Shown here: in pieces, positions 1-18,241 of the stretch
Position numbering within the stretch: position 1 is the first letter of the stretch
How the letters are laid out: every line of letters starts with the position of its first letter
From: Siniperca chuatsi
Lineage: Eukaryota; Chordata; Actinopteri; Centrarchiformes; Sinipercidae
Length of the DNA stretch: 64,000 bases
NCBI RefSeq assembly: GCF_020085105.1
Contig: NC_058048.1
Span: 7,808,862-7,872,861 of the forward strand
Direction of reading: 5' to 3'
The notes under the pieces: model-generated
Seen by the model: only the letters and a program-made list of their open reading frames with translations
Databases searched by the model: none
Told to the model about the DNA's origin: nothing
Position numbers and translations under genes: made by a program

Positions 1-202
1 CACACACTGCTCTCATGTCCAGCTCGGGCTTGTCACTGTAACCTTCACGGACATGCTCGTACAAACTGCTCCGGGCTCCATGCGAAAAGCGATGCGGGAT
101 GAACACACTTGTCCTCTGCCTTGAACATTGTCTAGCTACCGGTTTAAACACAGTCAGTGCAGCGCCTCCAACTCTTACCATCATGCCGATGGAGGTCGCC
201 AT
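1..202 (-). CDS. sars2: Mitochondrial seryl-tRNA synthetase, first coding exon (partial)
   Basis: On the minus strand an ATG at 202-200 opens a frame that stays open for 67 codons to the window edge. The N-terminus is rich in Arg, Ala and Ser with few acids, as expected for a mitochondrial presequence. It ends in SLYEHVREGYSDKPELDM, which matches the start of the mature region of vertebrate SARS2 (human LLYEYAREGYSALPQLDI). SARS2 charges mitochondrial tRNA-Ser with serine in the matrix. Only the presequence and the start of the N-terminal tRNA-binding arm are present; the catalytic core lies outside the window. A donor-like GTAAGAG directly after codon 8 could be read as a splice site, but the SARS2 match beyond it argues that translation continues. 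The gene is head to head with the Kelch gene. Confidence 0.85.
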   Translation of the reverse strand, partial: MATSIGMMVRVGGAALTVFKPVARQCSRQRTSVFIPHRFSHGARSSLYEHVREGYSDKPELDMRAVC

Positions 203-850
203 GTTTGTCTTGTGGTCAATGTTGCATTCAAGGCGTATAGGAATAATTGTTACTAAGCTCTAGTGTAGGCTCCTGGTCAGCTATTCTACATGCACTTCAA
301 AAGTTATGCGTTTGAATTAATGCTTGAATAGTATCACTTAAATGATAGCATAATATAATAATAATAATAATATATTATAATAATGACTATTCATATTTCG
401 TAGCCTTTCTTCTTTTCTTTTTTAGCTGCTCATGGAACCAGCGAGCACTATTGGCGGCTGTAAAACGGTCGTATGTGCCTTGAATGCAGCATAAATGCGG
501 AACTGGAATCAAAATAAAACGAATGTGCTGTTTTGTTAAATGTTTTTGTAAAAATATAGCTGATATTTTACGCAACTGCTGTCACATATTGTCAAAGAGG
601 GAGCGGAAAATATTAAAATGTTGATTTCCATTGATAAAAAACGACTCAGCTCCAAACAATCGTCACGAGCCAAAGGTCAGCCAATCATATGGGCGGAAGT
701 TTAACGTTGCGGTAATCCGGTTCAGACGTGACAAGTGCGGCCGAGAGAAGCTGAACTCAGTCCTAATTTTCTGCCCTGTAGCCTCTAAAAACTACACTCT
801 GCACTGTCTCACCACCGAGCTGGACGTGTGTGCATAATGCCATGGTGGAC
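203..850. promoter_or_regulatory. Divergent promoter region between sars2 and the BTB-Kelch gene
   Basis: Less than 1 kb separates the sars2 start codon (minus) from the likely 5' exon of the Kelch gene (plus). A CCAAT box lies at 681-685, followed 9 bp later by an ETS-type CGGAAGT at 694-700, and CpG density rises from about 660 to 1080. An AT-rich (TAA/TAT) stretch at 340-385 separates the two halves. The sars2 transcription start is inferred to lie between 203 and about 350. No TATA box stands out on either strand. Start sites are inferred, not seen. Confidence 0.5.
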
Positions 851-1182
851 TGATATGTGTTACGACGAGAAGCTTTTGTACAGCGGGAGAATTGTTCCTT
901 TGTAAGCTAGTTTGGTCCGTGAGTTAGTAACGTTACTGATGTTGTGCTCGGGGCTGGATGAGCAGCGAGTAGCCTGACGCGTCCTCTCCACAGGCCGGGA
1001 CGAGCCTTTCAGCTAAGCCCGGAGGACCAAGACACCCAAATGGGAGCAAGGGAAGCCTCTCGAAGCCTCTGGTAATAACCGGGTACTTGGATACAGTTAG
1101 CCTGCCTCAAAGTGCCTCACCAATTCCTGTTTAAAGTGAGACCCAACCAGCCTTCACGGTGGAAACGAGAAGAAGAGCAAAG
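851..1182 (+). other. Probable noncoding first exon of the BTB-Kelch gene
   Basis: The segment ends in a consensus donor AAAG|GTAATG, with the GT at 1183-1184. The next exon carries the ATG three bases after its acceptor (CCTCAG|ATG at 1556-1560), so a 5'UTR exon upstream is required. The left edge is uncertain and may lie anywhere between about 700 and 860. A perfect palindrome AGTAACGTTACT lies at 926-937. Intron 1 would be 1183-1557. Confidence 0.45.
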
Positions 1183-1557
1183 GTAATGTAGCATCTTGCC
1201 GGTGCGTAAACTGATGCTACTGTCTGCTTTGTACTTGTCATTTATTATAGCCAGTCATTTATATATTATCATTCTGGTAAAATGGAAACATGCATACACC
1301 ATTCATTCATATATATACACACATCTGTAGCAAACATAATTTACTAAAATTAAGCTGTATCATGAACTTTGTCTAGAAAGCAACTTTTTTTTTTCCACAG
1401 AAAAGCGTTGTCTGGGTCATATCTTTTATAGGCCTATATCTATAATACATAGGCCTGTCTGTTACAGATAGGCCTTGCATGCATAAAGGTTAAAGCCTGT
1501 TATGTGAATACATTCTGTGGCCTAACTTGGAGTGTGTGTTTATATATTGTACCTCAG

Positions 1558-4520
1558 ATGAATGCTGTGCGGGGGGGCACAGTCACCTGGCGTCCCCAGC
1601 CGTGGCAGGATGGGAACGGGGGAGGAGGAGAACCTCTGTCAGACAGCGACTCAGAGGAGGAGGACTTCCCTGATGACAGCACCACACCGTTGGGAGACTA
1701 CATCACACATGGTGAGACAGAAGGAGGACGAGGCTAGAAAGGGTGTTGTTGGGTATTTGGAAATGATCCCTTGTAGAGTTGGTGCGACTCAACCTTTTTC
1801 TCTCCCTGCTTTTATTTCTCTGACCCTGCTCCTTCTGCTCTAATTCTTACTCATCCCTCCTCCTCCTGTCCTCGCCCTCCTCTCTGTTTCTCCACCCTCT
1901 TTCTGCTGTGTTTTAGGATTGAAGCAGCTCCTGGATGCTCAGCAGCTGTGTGATGTTACTCTACTTGTTGAGGGAAAGAAGTTCATGTGTCACAGGTATG
2001 ACTGCCATATAAAGAAGCTGATAAAGAATAAAAAAAAAAAAAACAACAGTCATGTTGTTCAGAAATCAAGAAGAGCATTTCAGCCAGGGCTGCAGCTAAC
2101 AAATATTTATTCAATTTATGGATGGCTTTTTATTAATCCATATTTTATTCCTATCTTGCCACCAGTCAAAAAAGTATGTAATTTACAATTATATGAAATT
2201 GAGAAAAGTTTAAACTATAACCACTGAATATTTAATGTTTTACTTGAGAAATTATGTAAAGCATTTATCGATGATCAAAGTTACCACTGATTACTTTTTT
2301 CCAATTGAATTACAGATTAATTTAATAATAATTTCACCACCTATTATAACAGAATACAAAGCAAATGTGACTTGTGATGAAGTTGCCATGATTCTTGTAG
2401 AAAGCTGTTTGCAGCCTTTGATATCAAAGAGGTGAACGATAGATTGGTTTGACAGTAAACTTATTCTTGTGAGTACAGACAAAAACTAAGCACTGTAAAA
2501 TGTAGAAATGTCTTCTGCATGCGGTACGAATTGAGATGTCCTCCAGCTATCTTCTATCTTCCATCCTTCTATCCTTCTCTCCCCTCAGAGTTCTCTTAGC
2601 AGCCGTGAGCCCGTACTTTCGGGCCATGTTCACCAGCCCTCTGGTTGAGTCCCGCCTCACTGAGATCCGACTGGAGGAAGTGACGCCGTCTGTCATGGAG
2701 ACTGTCATCCAGTTTGTGTACACCGGTGAGGCGGGGCTCTCTCTGGACACAGCTGAGGATCTGTTTGTGGCCGCCAACCGGCTTCAGGTCATGCCCCTTC
2801 AAGATCTGTGCTCCAGGTAAATCTGCTGTATAAAAGTGACAGATGATCAAGTTTACAGCTTTATTCATTAGACTTTGCCATTCAGGCGGAGATATTTTGA
2901 CTTTGACATTAGGTTTAAATTAACAAACCCTCTTGTCTCATTTCCTCTCTTCCCTTCTCCCCCTCTGTCTCTCTTTCCCTCCGTTTTCCTCTCCACGTTT
3001 TTCTCTACTCTTATCTCTCCAGGTTTCTCTTTGAGCACCTCTCAGTGGATAACTGCTTGGGGATGTACTCTCTGGCTCGCTCTCACCACGACCAGCTTCT
3101 GCTGCGTGCCTCCCTGCGGCTGGTAGCCCAGCACTTCCCCCGTGTGGCCCGGCAGAAAGACTTCCTCCTGCTGGACCACGGCACCTTAGGCAGCCTCCTG
3201 AGCTCTGACCGTCTGGGGGTGGACTCCGAAGCGGAGGTTTACGACGCGGCACGCCGCTGGGCAGAGCACCAGCCCTTGGATCGATACGCCCACATGCCGG
3301 CGCTTCTTCACCACCTGCGGCCGGGGCTGCTGTCCCAGGAAGAGAGCCGAAGACTGAGCCAGGAGTTGGGGCCCGCTGCAGCTGGCGAGGGCCTTGGGGG
3401 GCCTCTGAGACCACGAGAGGGCATGTTTGAGAAAAAGATCGTCTGTGTGGACCTGACACCTCGGGAAGATGAGAATTTAGCAACAAGAGACTACACAGTG
3501 GACTGTTTTGATCCTCGGACAGGAAAGTGGGAGAAGTTAGCAGCGCTGGGTTCACTGGTCAGTCCCGGCTGTACGGCTGTAGGTGACCGGCTGTTTGTAG
3601 CAGGTGGGATCCTGCGGACAGGCTCTGTGTCTGCAGCCGTGCATGAATATGATGCAGTGTTGGACCGCTGGATAGAGCGGCCTTCGATGGTCCAGCCCCG
3701 GGCTATGCTAGGCCTTCTAGGCTGTGGAGAGTCACTCTATGCCTTGGGTGGTAGTAACCGCTCAGCTCTGCTGGACTCCAGTGAGACCCTGGAGCTGACT
3801 ACACTTCAGTGGGCTCCGGGGCCTCGGTTACCGCTCCCTCTGCGCGCCTTCGCCTGCTCAGCGTTACGTGGACGGCTTTACCTTCTGGGTGGAACCACTC
3901 TTGAACAGAACCGGGCTGTGGTCCACTCGGGGGTGCTTATTTATCACACCCTAACAGACTGCTGGACACGTGTGGCTCTGGACTCTGGCGCCACCTGCCT
4001 TGCTGGAGGAGTAGCAGTGCGTGGAGGAGTCTGTGCCATTGGGGGATACATGAGGGATACCACTAAGTTCCTGGATGGAAACTACACCAATCTGGAGACT
4101 TTAGACGCCACTGGGCGTGTACTGTTTTTCAGAGAGGGCAGGGGGTCGGGAGTAGAGAGGGAGGTGACTGGGGGAGGGGTGATGGTCACCGCGGAGCAGC
4201 GGGGGGGTGCAGGTGGTGGGAGTGACCGAGCCCCAAGCCCTGTGGTATTTCCTGGGCTGCCGCGGCGGATTGCAGCTGGGGGTGTGGCCAGGTGGAAACG
4301 CAGGATTTATGTGCTGGGTGGGGAAAACGGCTCCCGGTTCTATGACAGTGTATACTGTTGGAAGCCCGGCTGGCGCAGCTGGGTCCAGAGACGTGAGAAA
4401 CTCCCTGGAGACACTGGAGGGGTGAGCCAGTTTGGGTGTACCACTTTAAAGTTCCCTAAGAAACATATCCTGTGCAGACTGAGACTAGCCAAAGAAAACT
4501 GCAAGAAGGCCGCTGACTAG
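1558..4520 (+). CDS. BTB-BACK-Kelch (Kelch-like) protein, likely cullin-3 adaptor
   Basis: Four coding exons join in frame: 1558-1711, 1917-1995, 2589-2816 and 3023-4520, giving 652 aa plus TAG. All introns are GT-AG. Residues 1-51 are an acidic low-complexity head (DSDSEEEDFPDD). The BTB domain covers about 55-160 (CDVTLLVEGKKFMCHR, then VLLAAVSPYFRAMFTS), and BACK about 160-275. A Kelch propeller follows at about 289-640, with GG-doublet blades such as RLFVAGGI, LYALGGSNR, RLYLLGG and RIYVLGG. Family members recruit substrates to cullin-3 ubiquitin ligases through BTB and the BACK 3-box; that role is inferred here. A Gly/Ser-rich insert at residues 526-561 interrupts the propeller. The final 1.5 kb exon holds part of BACK and all Kelch repeats. 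I could not match it confidently to a numbered KLHL gene. Confidence 0.9.
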
Positions 4521-5130
4521 CTTGATAGAGAGCAATATGACTGAAGTAGAGGCAGCTGTTCATGTGACACAGAGATGAGCTTCAGGATGGGTTTGAATTT
4601 GCTTTTCCTTGACCTCATCAAATGTTGGTGTTGAGATGAAGTCCCAAGGAAGAGACCATTTTATACTATCTGAGTGCAGCCACAGAACAGGCCTATAATG
4701 GACTGGATGCAAACAGATCTTATGAAACTTATTAGGGATAGTCAAATGTCCAGGCAGAGAGCAAGTGGAGCCAGAAACTGGTAAAATGTCAGGCAACATG
4801 CACCTGAATGTAACCTAATCCATTATTTGTCAGAACAGTAAAGTCCTTTGAGAGAGAAAAGAGCCTGTTTAATTGTTTTCATGAAGTATAATATTATTTT
4901 CAGCTGTTTGCTGGTTTAATATTTTTATGGCTGCTTTTGGAAACCATTTCAGTGCTGTGAATTTCTCAGCAGCGTTTAGTTTAGACACAAGGATACCGGC
5001 ACATTTCTGACCATGTTATGTTCCATTTTATTTGCCTAAACCTTGTTTCTTGTCTAATGTGGGCCTGCAAAGCCCTTTTAAAAACTGCAATTTAAGGGCT
5101 ATACCAATAAACTTGACTTGAGTAGAAACA
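4521..5130 (+). terminator. 3'UTR and polyadenylation signal of the BTB-Kelch gene
   Basis: After the TAG at 4518-4520 there is about 600 bp of noncoding sequence up to a canonical AATAAA at 5106-5111. A weaker ATTAAA-like context was not found closer to the stop. Cleavage is inferred within about 30 bp downstream. Confidence 0.55.
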
Positions 5131-5279
5131 TATCACAGGAAACACACATTTTTCATAAAACTACTTGCATGTAGACAGTTTTTACTTATATCATCAGTTA
5201 TTTGGTTTTTAACTGACTATGGTAAAATAGAAGCAAAAAATGTGTCCCAATGTCTTGGGACTAGTCATCTCTAGATTTA

Positions 5280-5400
5280 ACTCTTGCAAGGTCTCACTAG
5301 ACAGGCAGTCAGATCCCTCCAACTGGTCCTAAATATGGCAGCCCATGTGTTAAACATAGACCAGATAGTGTCTTTTTCCTTGGTAGAAACTGTGCTTATG
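5280..5400 (+). repeat. Possible relic of a LINE ORF2 C-terminus
   Basis: One frame gives AVRSLQLVLNMAAHVLN, which resembles the LQLVQNAAARVL block found near the ends of L2/CR1-type LINE reverse transcriptase ORFs in fish. Nothing else of an element is recognisable, so this rests on one short similarity. Confidence 0.3.
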
Positions 5401-7204
5401 TTCGGTGTTCTTAAATGCTCATATAAAGGTCCTGCCTCAAAGAAGTGGAACATAGCAGTGGGAGAAATGTGCAGACAAGGCTGGATAATACGCAAAAAAA
5501 TAAAGATGACAGCCAGAACACCATCTTCAGCATCAATATACTGTATATGACAATGTGTTCTTTAAGTATAGAAACTCTATCGTCAAAGGGATGTGGTAGA
5601 TGTTCATGACAGTGTGATGCAAAGAAAAACTTGAACTGTCCTTGTCAGCTAGCATTCTGAAGTATTTAGACAGGAGGTAAATGTTTGTGAAGACGGCCCA
5701 CAGTGTCCTTGTGTCCAGACAGCCACTCTGGCCAACACCTTTCCTAAAACCTTCCAACCAGGTGAACAGTTGTCTTTACTTGATTCAGCAGTCGTGTCAA
5801 AACTGCATTTGAATGTGTATGGCACGGAGGTTATGGATTATCTGAACACATTAGCACTGTACCTAATTTATTGAAATGTAAGGTTTTTGTTGTTGTTTTG
5901 AAATGGTAACTTTTGCGCCGACTGCTGTGCCCGGGCTCCCTGTAGGATTACAGGGACTACAAGTTTACACAGAGCTGTCGAACATGAGCAGATGTGTTTA
6001 GATCTGAAAGTGATTGTGGGTTTTAAAGTCAATTCTTAAATTCAGATTTTTATGAAAGGTCAGAAAGTTTTCCCAGAAATGTAAGCATGTTGTTTTGCTG
6101 TAAGCCACTATGTTTTCTCTGATCTTTTTTTCTTCTGTTTTCCCCTCTTATTTATTCAAATTGATCAAATCCAGATACCTCTGCAGAAGATATGTGTACA
6201 TGAAAAACACTGCCAGCTGTGTCTGAAAAGGGCAGAATTCTACCAGTGTTGTGTTCAGATTGCAAACTACCAAGCAGAAATATAAACGGGGATCATATTA
6301 GAAATGTGTTTAGAACTCCCACCATCACAGAATCTGGAGTTAATAATTTTGCCATTGTGGAGGCACTCTAATTCATGAAACTGAAGGCGTAATGTCTTAG
6401 TGATTAGAGAAAATCACTGAAAGATTTTCAGAAAGGGTTTCAAATGACAAAATGCAGCAGGGAATTATTTTTGGAGTTAATTCACTCAGAACTTGGCGCT
6501 CACCATCTATCAAAGTTTTCAATACTGCAGGCCAGATATTAGTTTTCAGACGTAACTTTAGGTCGGTGAACAACATTGATACAGTTTCGATACTGTAAAT
6601 ACATTATCAGCCTAAAACAGGAAATTAGGATGGAGACAGGATGTACTTCTGTAATTGCAAAATAGTTGTTTTGTTTTCAACTCTTACTACTGAGATAAGA
6701 CAAAGTGTGACTCTGTACAGGGTCCAAGACCTGCTAAGTGGATTTCTTTGACTTTACTGAAGCAGTAAATAAATGGCAGTCTGAATTTAAACCTGTTAAA
6801 AAGTATGAATTTGGTGAGAAGAAGAGAAGCTTTTTCACACAACGTAACTGTAAAACAGACCACTGAAGCCAAATTCATTCTTGAGAACAGAATAGTGGAA
6901 CTTCCCCAATTCCCCAGCTACAGTAACGGCAGAAGTTTAACACCACAGCCAGTTTATTATTATTTCTAGCGAGTAGTCCTCAGTGACACAGCTGCCACTT
7001 AGTAGCTTGATTATCACATTGTGATCTCTAATCTCGAAGTCTTTTTAAATGCATAATACATTGCATACTTTTAGTCCCCTATATGCAATAACGCATCAAA
7101 TCAATCAATATTTTCGTCACCCAACTCCCTATAATACGGTTCTTGATCAGTAGTGGTGTATTGATCTGTCATCACTTGTGCTCTTGTACCTTTCTCTTTG
7201 CCAG

Positions 7205-7269
7205 TGGCATTAGCAGACACAGCAGGGAGGAGTCGGGGTTAGATGGAGGGGCTCTGTGTTCTCCTTCTG
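7205..7269 (+). other. Exon-like segment with strong splice sites upstream of slc5a2
   Basis: A pyrimidine-rich acceptor ending TTTGCCAG at 7197-7204 and a donor CTTCTG|GTGAGT with GT at 7270-7271 bracket 65 bp. It lies about 1.1 kb upstream of the slc5a2 ATG and 2.1 kb past the Kelch poly(A) signal. It may be an alternative 5'UTR exon of slc5a2, although an ATG inside it (M-E-G-L-C) could act as a short upstream frame. Paired splice sites of this quality also occur by chance. Confidence 0.3.
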
Positions 7270-8104
7270 GTGAGTCAGTGATTTTAAAAGAACATAATTA
7301 TCTCCAAGTCCTGGGGCTGCACTCTTGTACAGAGACAGTGACTGGCTCAGTTTATGAATCGTAAAGGGGATAGGTGATCTGATATTGTAAGATCTCGTGC
7401 CAGTTGAATATGACATGAATCTGATCAAAATGCATTAAAAGGATAAGAAGCAAGAATCCTTAATCGGTAGGGTTTTTGAACTTTTCATGCGTATGTTCGC
7501 TAGTCAAACACACAACAAATAAGTCATTTTAGTTGCTTAAGAGATGTGAGCTACAAAAAGTCACGTCACAGTGTCGGTTTCATTTTAAATAACATGCTCT
7601 GAATTATTTTCACCTTGTCAGATGAATCGATTTTCTTTCCCCCCGTGTGCTTACAGCTTGTATGACATGTGAAAAGTGATCGTGTACGCGCATGCATGTT
7701 TTCTATGCCAAGGCGTAAATCTGTTCAGCACAAGCTCTTTGCACGCGTCCACACCCACGTACTGTGTGTCCACTCAGAGGAGGGAAGCTGCCCTCACTTG
7801 TACGATCTAATGAAGTTTGTGAACTGAAAGGCAAATGGATGTTTTGATGAAAGCAGTGCTCTATAATGATTAAAGGACTATTTGCTTACGTGTTTATTTT
7901 TTTTTTTACTGGTGACTTTTTCACAACTGCAAGAATTGTTGATGAAGTGCTTTGGCTGATCAACATTTCTACGGTGGGGACACACACAGTAGCAGTTTGG
8001 GCATAAAAGAGGTCCACAACAGATACAAGTCTACATTTCTGCATGTAAAATGTTGAAAATCCAGTGGAACTACATGACTGAAACCCTGTTTTTCATGGTT
8101 TGGT

Positions 8105-8117
8105 GTTAATAATTACT
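8105..8117 (+). promoter_or_regulatory. HNF1-like binding site upstream of slc5a2
   Basis: GTTAATAATTACT matches the HNF1 consensus GTTAATNATTAAC at 11 of 13 positions and sits about 290 bp before the slc5a2 start codon. Mammalian SLC5A2 is a known direct HNF1A target in kidney proximal tubule, so the motif fits its context. Binding here is inferred. The surrounding DNA is AT-rich, so chance occurrence is possible. Confidence 0.45.
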
Positions 8118-8392
8118 CTAATTAATAAAATGCTGAATCTGCCCATTGTCACAGCTGGCCAAAGTTCTGACTTGGACTGACCACTTCAAATCTACTGCCT
8201 ATGCATCGGTCTTTCTCTTCTTAGCTATTCGTAGCTATTCCTTCATATCATTCAGTCCACGTTTAGGTGTTTTTGCAGATGAAGGTGATTTCTTTAGGCA
8301 CTAAGCTTTATTAGAAGCAAATGCAGATAAATCAAAGGCAGGTTGCCTAGTATAGGAAGCTAAGTCAAGTGTATAGAGGTATAAGTGGAGCA

Positions 8393-15406
<7,014 letters not shown>

Positions 15407-15890
15407 CAGCTCTATTCATTCTAGCTGAAAGTGGATGTTAAAATGTGAGTTGGTATCTTGATATGATTGGTTTTAATCACTTTGTTGGGATGATACAGTT
15501 TATCTCCAAAGGACTCAGAAATAAAACAGTGTTGCCATCTGTTGGCAATTATGTGTCACCGCACTGCAAATCATAGTTTTTTTTTTGCAATTAAAAAAAG
15601 ATTCAAAATAGGCAGCAAATATACTACCAACAGTCTCACTTCTCTGTAGAGCATTACAGGCTGTGATCCTTCACTGTATTTCTCCAGTTTTAAAGAGCAA
15701 TCTATAATGCAGTCTAAAAATGTTTTATCAGGTTAGAATGCCATTACTGTATACGGTTACATGTTGATTCAATCACAAATCAATCTGCACCTGCTTCCAG
15801 CACTGACATAAAAGGTGTGAGAAGAACAAATTAGAATGTGGAAGCCAGGTAAAATGTAAACTCAATAAAGCCTCAAGTTGCCCTAAGATT
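15407..15890 (+). terminator. slc5a2: slc5a2 3'UTR with two candidate poly(A) signals
   Basis: AATAAA occurs at 15520-15525, about 115 bp after the stop, and again at 15864-15869. Either could end the transcript. The gene converges on fbxo46, whose own poly(A) signal lies about 0.55 kb further on; the sequence between them (15890-16423) shows no gene. Confidence 0.55.
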
Positions 15891-16423
15891 TGTTTTCAAA
15901 GTTTCTTTTAAAACTTTGGCTCAAGAAATCAATGAAAAGGGTGAAATGGAGTCATTTTACAACACCCACCTACACACTACAGAGAACTAAAGAGCAATGT
16001 ACATCAAACACTAATTAATATATTTAGCATAGCAGTTAATGTTGTAGGCTAATGTGCATTTCTAGTTCTCATCGGTCAATGCAGTTTCTGATTTGTATTC
16101 ACTTGTGCTTTGTCATTTAATCAGGCATAAAATATATATTAAGATTGTCATTAGTCAAGTAAAGATATTTGGTGGTTATAGCTTAAAAAAAAAGTATTGC
16201 TTGCTTTTCTGCCCCATAAGAAGCTGTTTCCTGCTGTTGGTTCAGCTCTGATAAGATGTGATAGGCATTGTTACTGTCATTGCAAAGGACCAATGATTTA
16301 ATCAATCACTGTTAAATGAACAACTTTAAAGCCATCATGGGTTGCACGCCTGGTATTTACTTATCAGACACCACACAAACCAGGTAGCGATTCAGATTTC
16401 CAGTTTTAATCATCACTTCTGTT

Positions 16424-18241
16424 TTTATTTAAGCAGATATTTCCCATTAGCATTGTACATGTCTGGAACCTACAGAGTCCTCCCATGATTACCCAACCAT
16501 CCTCACACCTCTATGCAGAGTTTCAACATCATTCATCACAACGTCCAGTCTGTCAGCTTGCAGGGATGGGGGAGTGTAACAGCGGGGGGGCGGGGGGAGG
16601 AAGAAATTTTTCCAAGAATGAAGAGTCAGAGCTGTCACCAGGCACTGTTCATCTTACACTCCACGCAAAGAGTTATGGGTGGATCCAGTAGAGCTGGATG
16701 GAGAATATCGAGCATCTGAAATCTAGCCACTTACAGGGTCCTGTGCAACTCCCAATACTCTTGATCATCTGTGAGGTATCTGACGCCTCAATTTCCTGCA
16801 GGGTGGTAAGAGGTAGGGGGCTTTTAAGGCTGGAAGCTGGTGTAGAGAGTGCCTGCGGTCTGTGGTAGTTGGTTTCACCCGCTTTAAAGCATGAATGACG
16901 GCTTTGGCAAACACTGCCCTCTGCCGAATCGGAGGACGGAGGGGAGGGAGAAAAGAAGAGAGCTGGGGTTAAAACAAAGATGGAGTATTTAAAAAAATAC
17001 ATCTTTGCAGGTTGAGTAGGGTGACAGACTGATATAGGGAGAACACAGTCCTCAAGAATAAAAGCAAATACAACAGTAAACATTCTCTGACACACACCCC
17101 AATAAAACAGCCAAACAAAAAACAAAACGGCAAAAAAAAAAATTAAAAAAAATCAATTAAACCATACAAAGTGACATCAGGCCTTTCCAAAGTGACATCA
17201 AGTTTCTCTTTTTAATCCCATTCAATCCCACTGGTCTTAATCAATTCAATCCATCTCCCATTATTCTCTTTAAACGAGAAAGTACTCGTTGGCTCCTCTT
17301 TATAGTTGGTCAGCAAGGTTAGGGTCCACTCTGAAACAATAACATGAACAGGTCTCAGTGGCCAGTGAGGCTGGCTAGTACGGTGAGCCCATGCCTGTCA
17401 TTAACCAATGGTATGGCTATTTCAGAATTAACATCAGTGACACAGGCAATGATTTCAGCAGCATTATCAGGGGACTAATCAACATAGTACAACGTTACAG
17501 CACATTCAGAGAAATAGAAACGCATGGCATAAGACAGGTAAAAATGGCAATCTTGTACAACAGAAAATCAAGTTTGCTTTATACAATCACATTTCTATAG
17601 CAACGCTGAACATTCCACCACTGAAAACTTTTACATCTGTTGGACTCAATACAGCTCATTCCTTGAAGCACCATTGTACAGCTAACATGGAAGTTTGTGA
17701 TACAACACAGAACATAGAACAAGTATTGGGAACAGTAGGCAGGCTCTAGGGCATTACATTTCTATGCGTCACTTTATGAATGCTAATCTCAATCAAATAC
17801 ACTGCAATGTTTTCACATGAATTACCTAACAACCATGTACGGAGTTAGACAGAAATCCAGATGAGTAAGAGGCAGAAAGAGAGCTGACTGACAGCAGCAG
17901 GAGGGGACCCCAACCCTGGTATGCAAACTTTTAAAAAGGTGCCACTCTGGAGCCCAGTGGGGAGACAGAGGGATTCTGGAGGGCTTGAAAAAAACAAAAC
18001 AAAAAAGGCAAGGAGAGTGACACACCTCTCTTCCTTCTTTACCTCTCAACCTCCCTCCACTGAGGGCAAGTACGAGAAGGGGGTGCTGGAGCAAAGAAAT
18101 ACAAAACAGTCCTGGAGTGCCAATTCCTCCTTGTACTCCTCATTTCTCCTGTTCGTCCTCCGGACAGAGATGAGAGGGAGAGAGCAGGAGGTAAGCAGGA
18201 GGAGATGAGAGTTGGTCTGTGTGAGTTGTACTTGTTCCTCT
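16424..18241 (-). terminator. fbxo46: fbxo46 3'UTR and polyadenylation signal
   Basis: Downstream of the fbxo46 stop, reading on the minus strand, about 1.8 kb is noncoding up to TTTATT on the plus strand at 16424-16429, an AATAAA on the transcript strand. The length is inferred from that signal alone. Scattered short open frames here have no family resemblance. Confidence 0.5.

Larger units (their letters stand above)
5131..8392. other. Intergenic region between the Kelch gene and slc5a2
   Basis: No coding exon is supportable in this 3.2 kb stretch. It holds a possible LINE relic near 5280-5400, a splice-bounded exon-like segment at 7205-7269 and an HNF1-like site at 8105-8117. The short open frames present have no family signature. 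Part of it should be the slc5a2 promoter and 5'UTR. Confidence 0.6.

Noticed and set aside
180-202. Splice donor GTAAGAG inside the first sars2 codons
   Set aside because: Translation past it gives a presequence and a clear SARS2 block, so splicing there would remove homologous protein.
2938-3555. 205-aa open frame on the minus strand across the Kelch final exon
   Set aside because: It is antisense to a long GC-rich coding exon, has no family signature, and is explained by codon composition of the Kelch gene.
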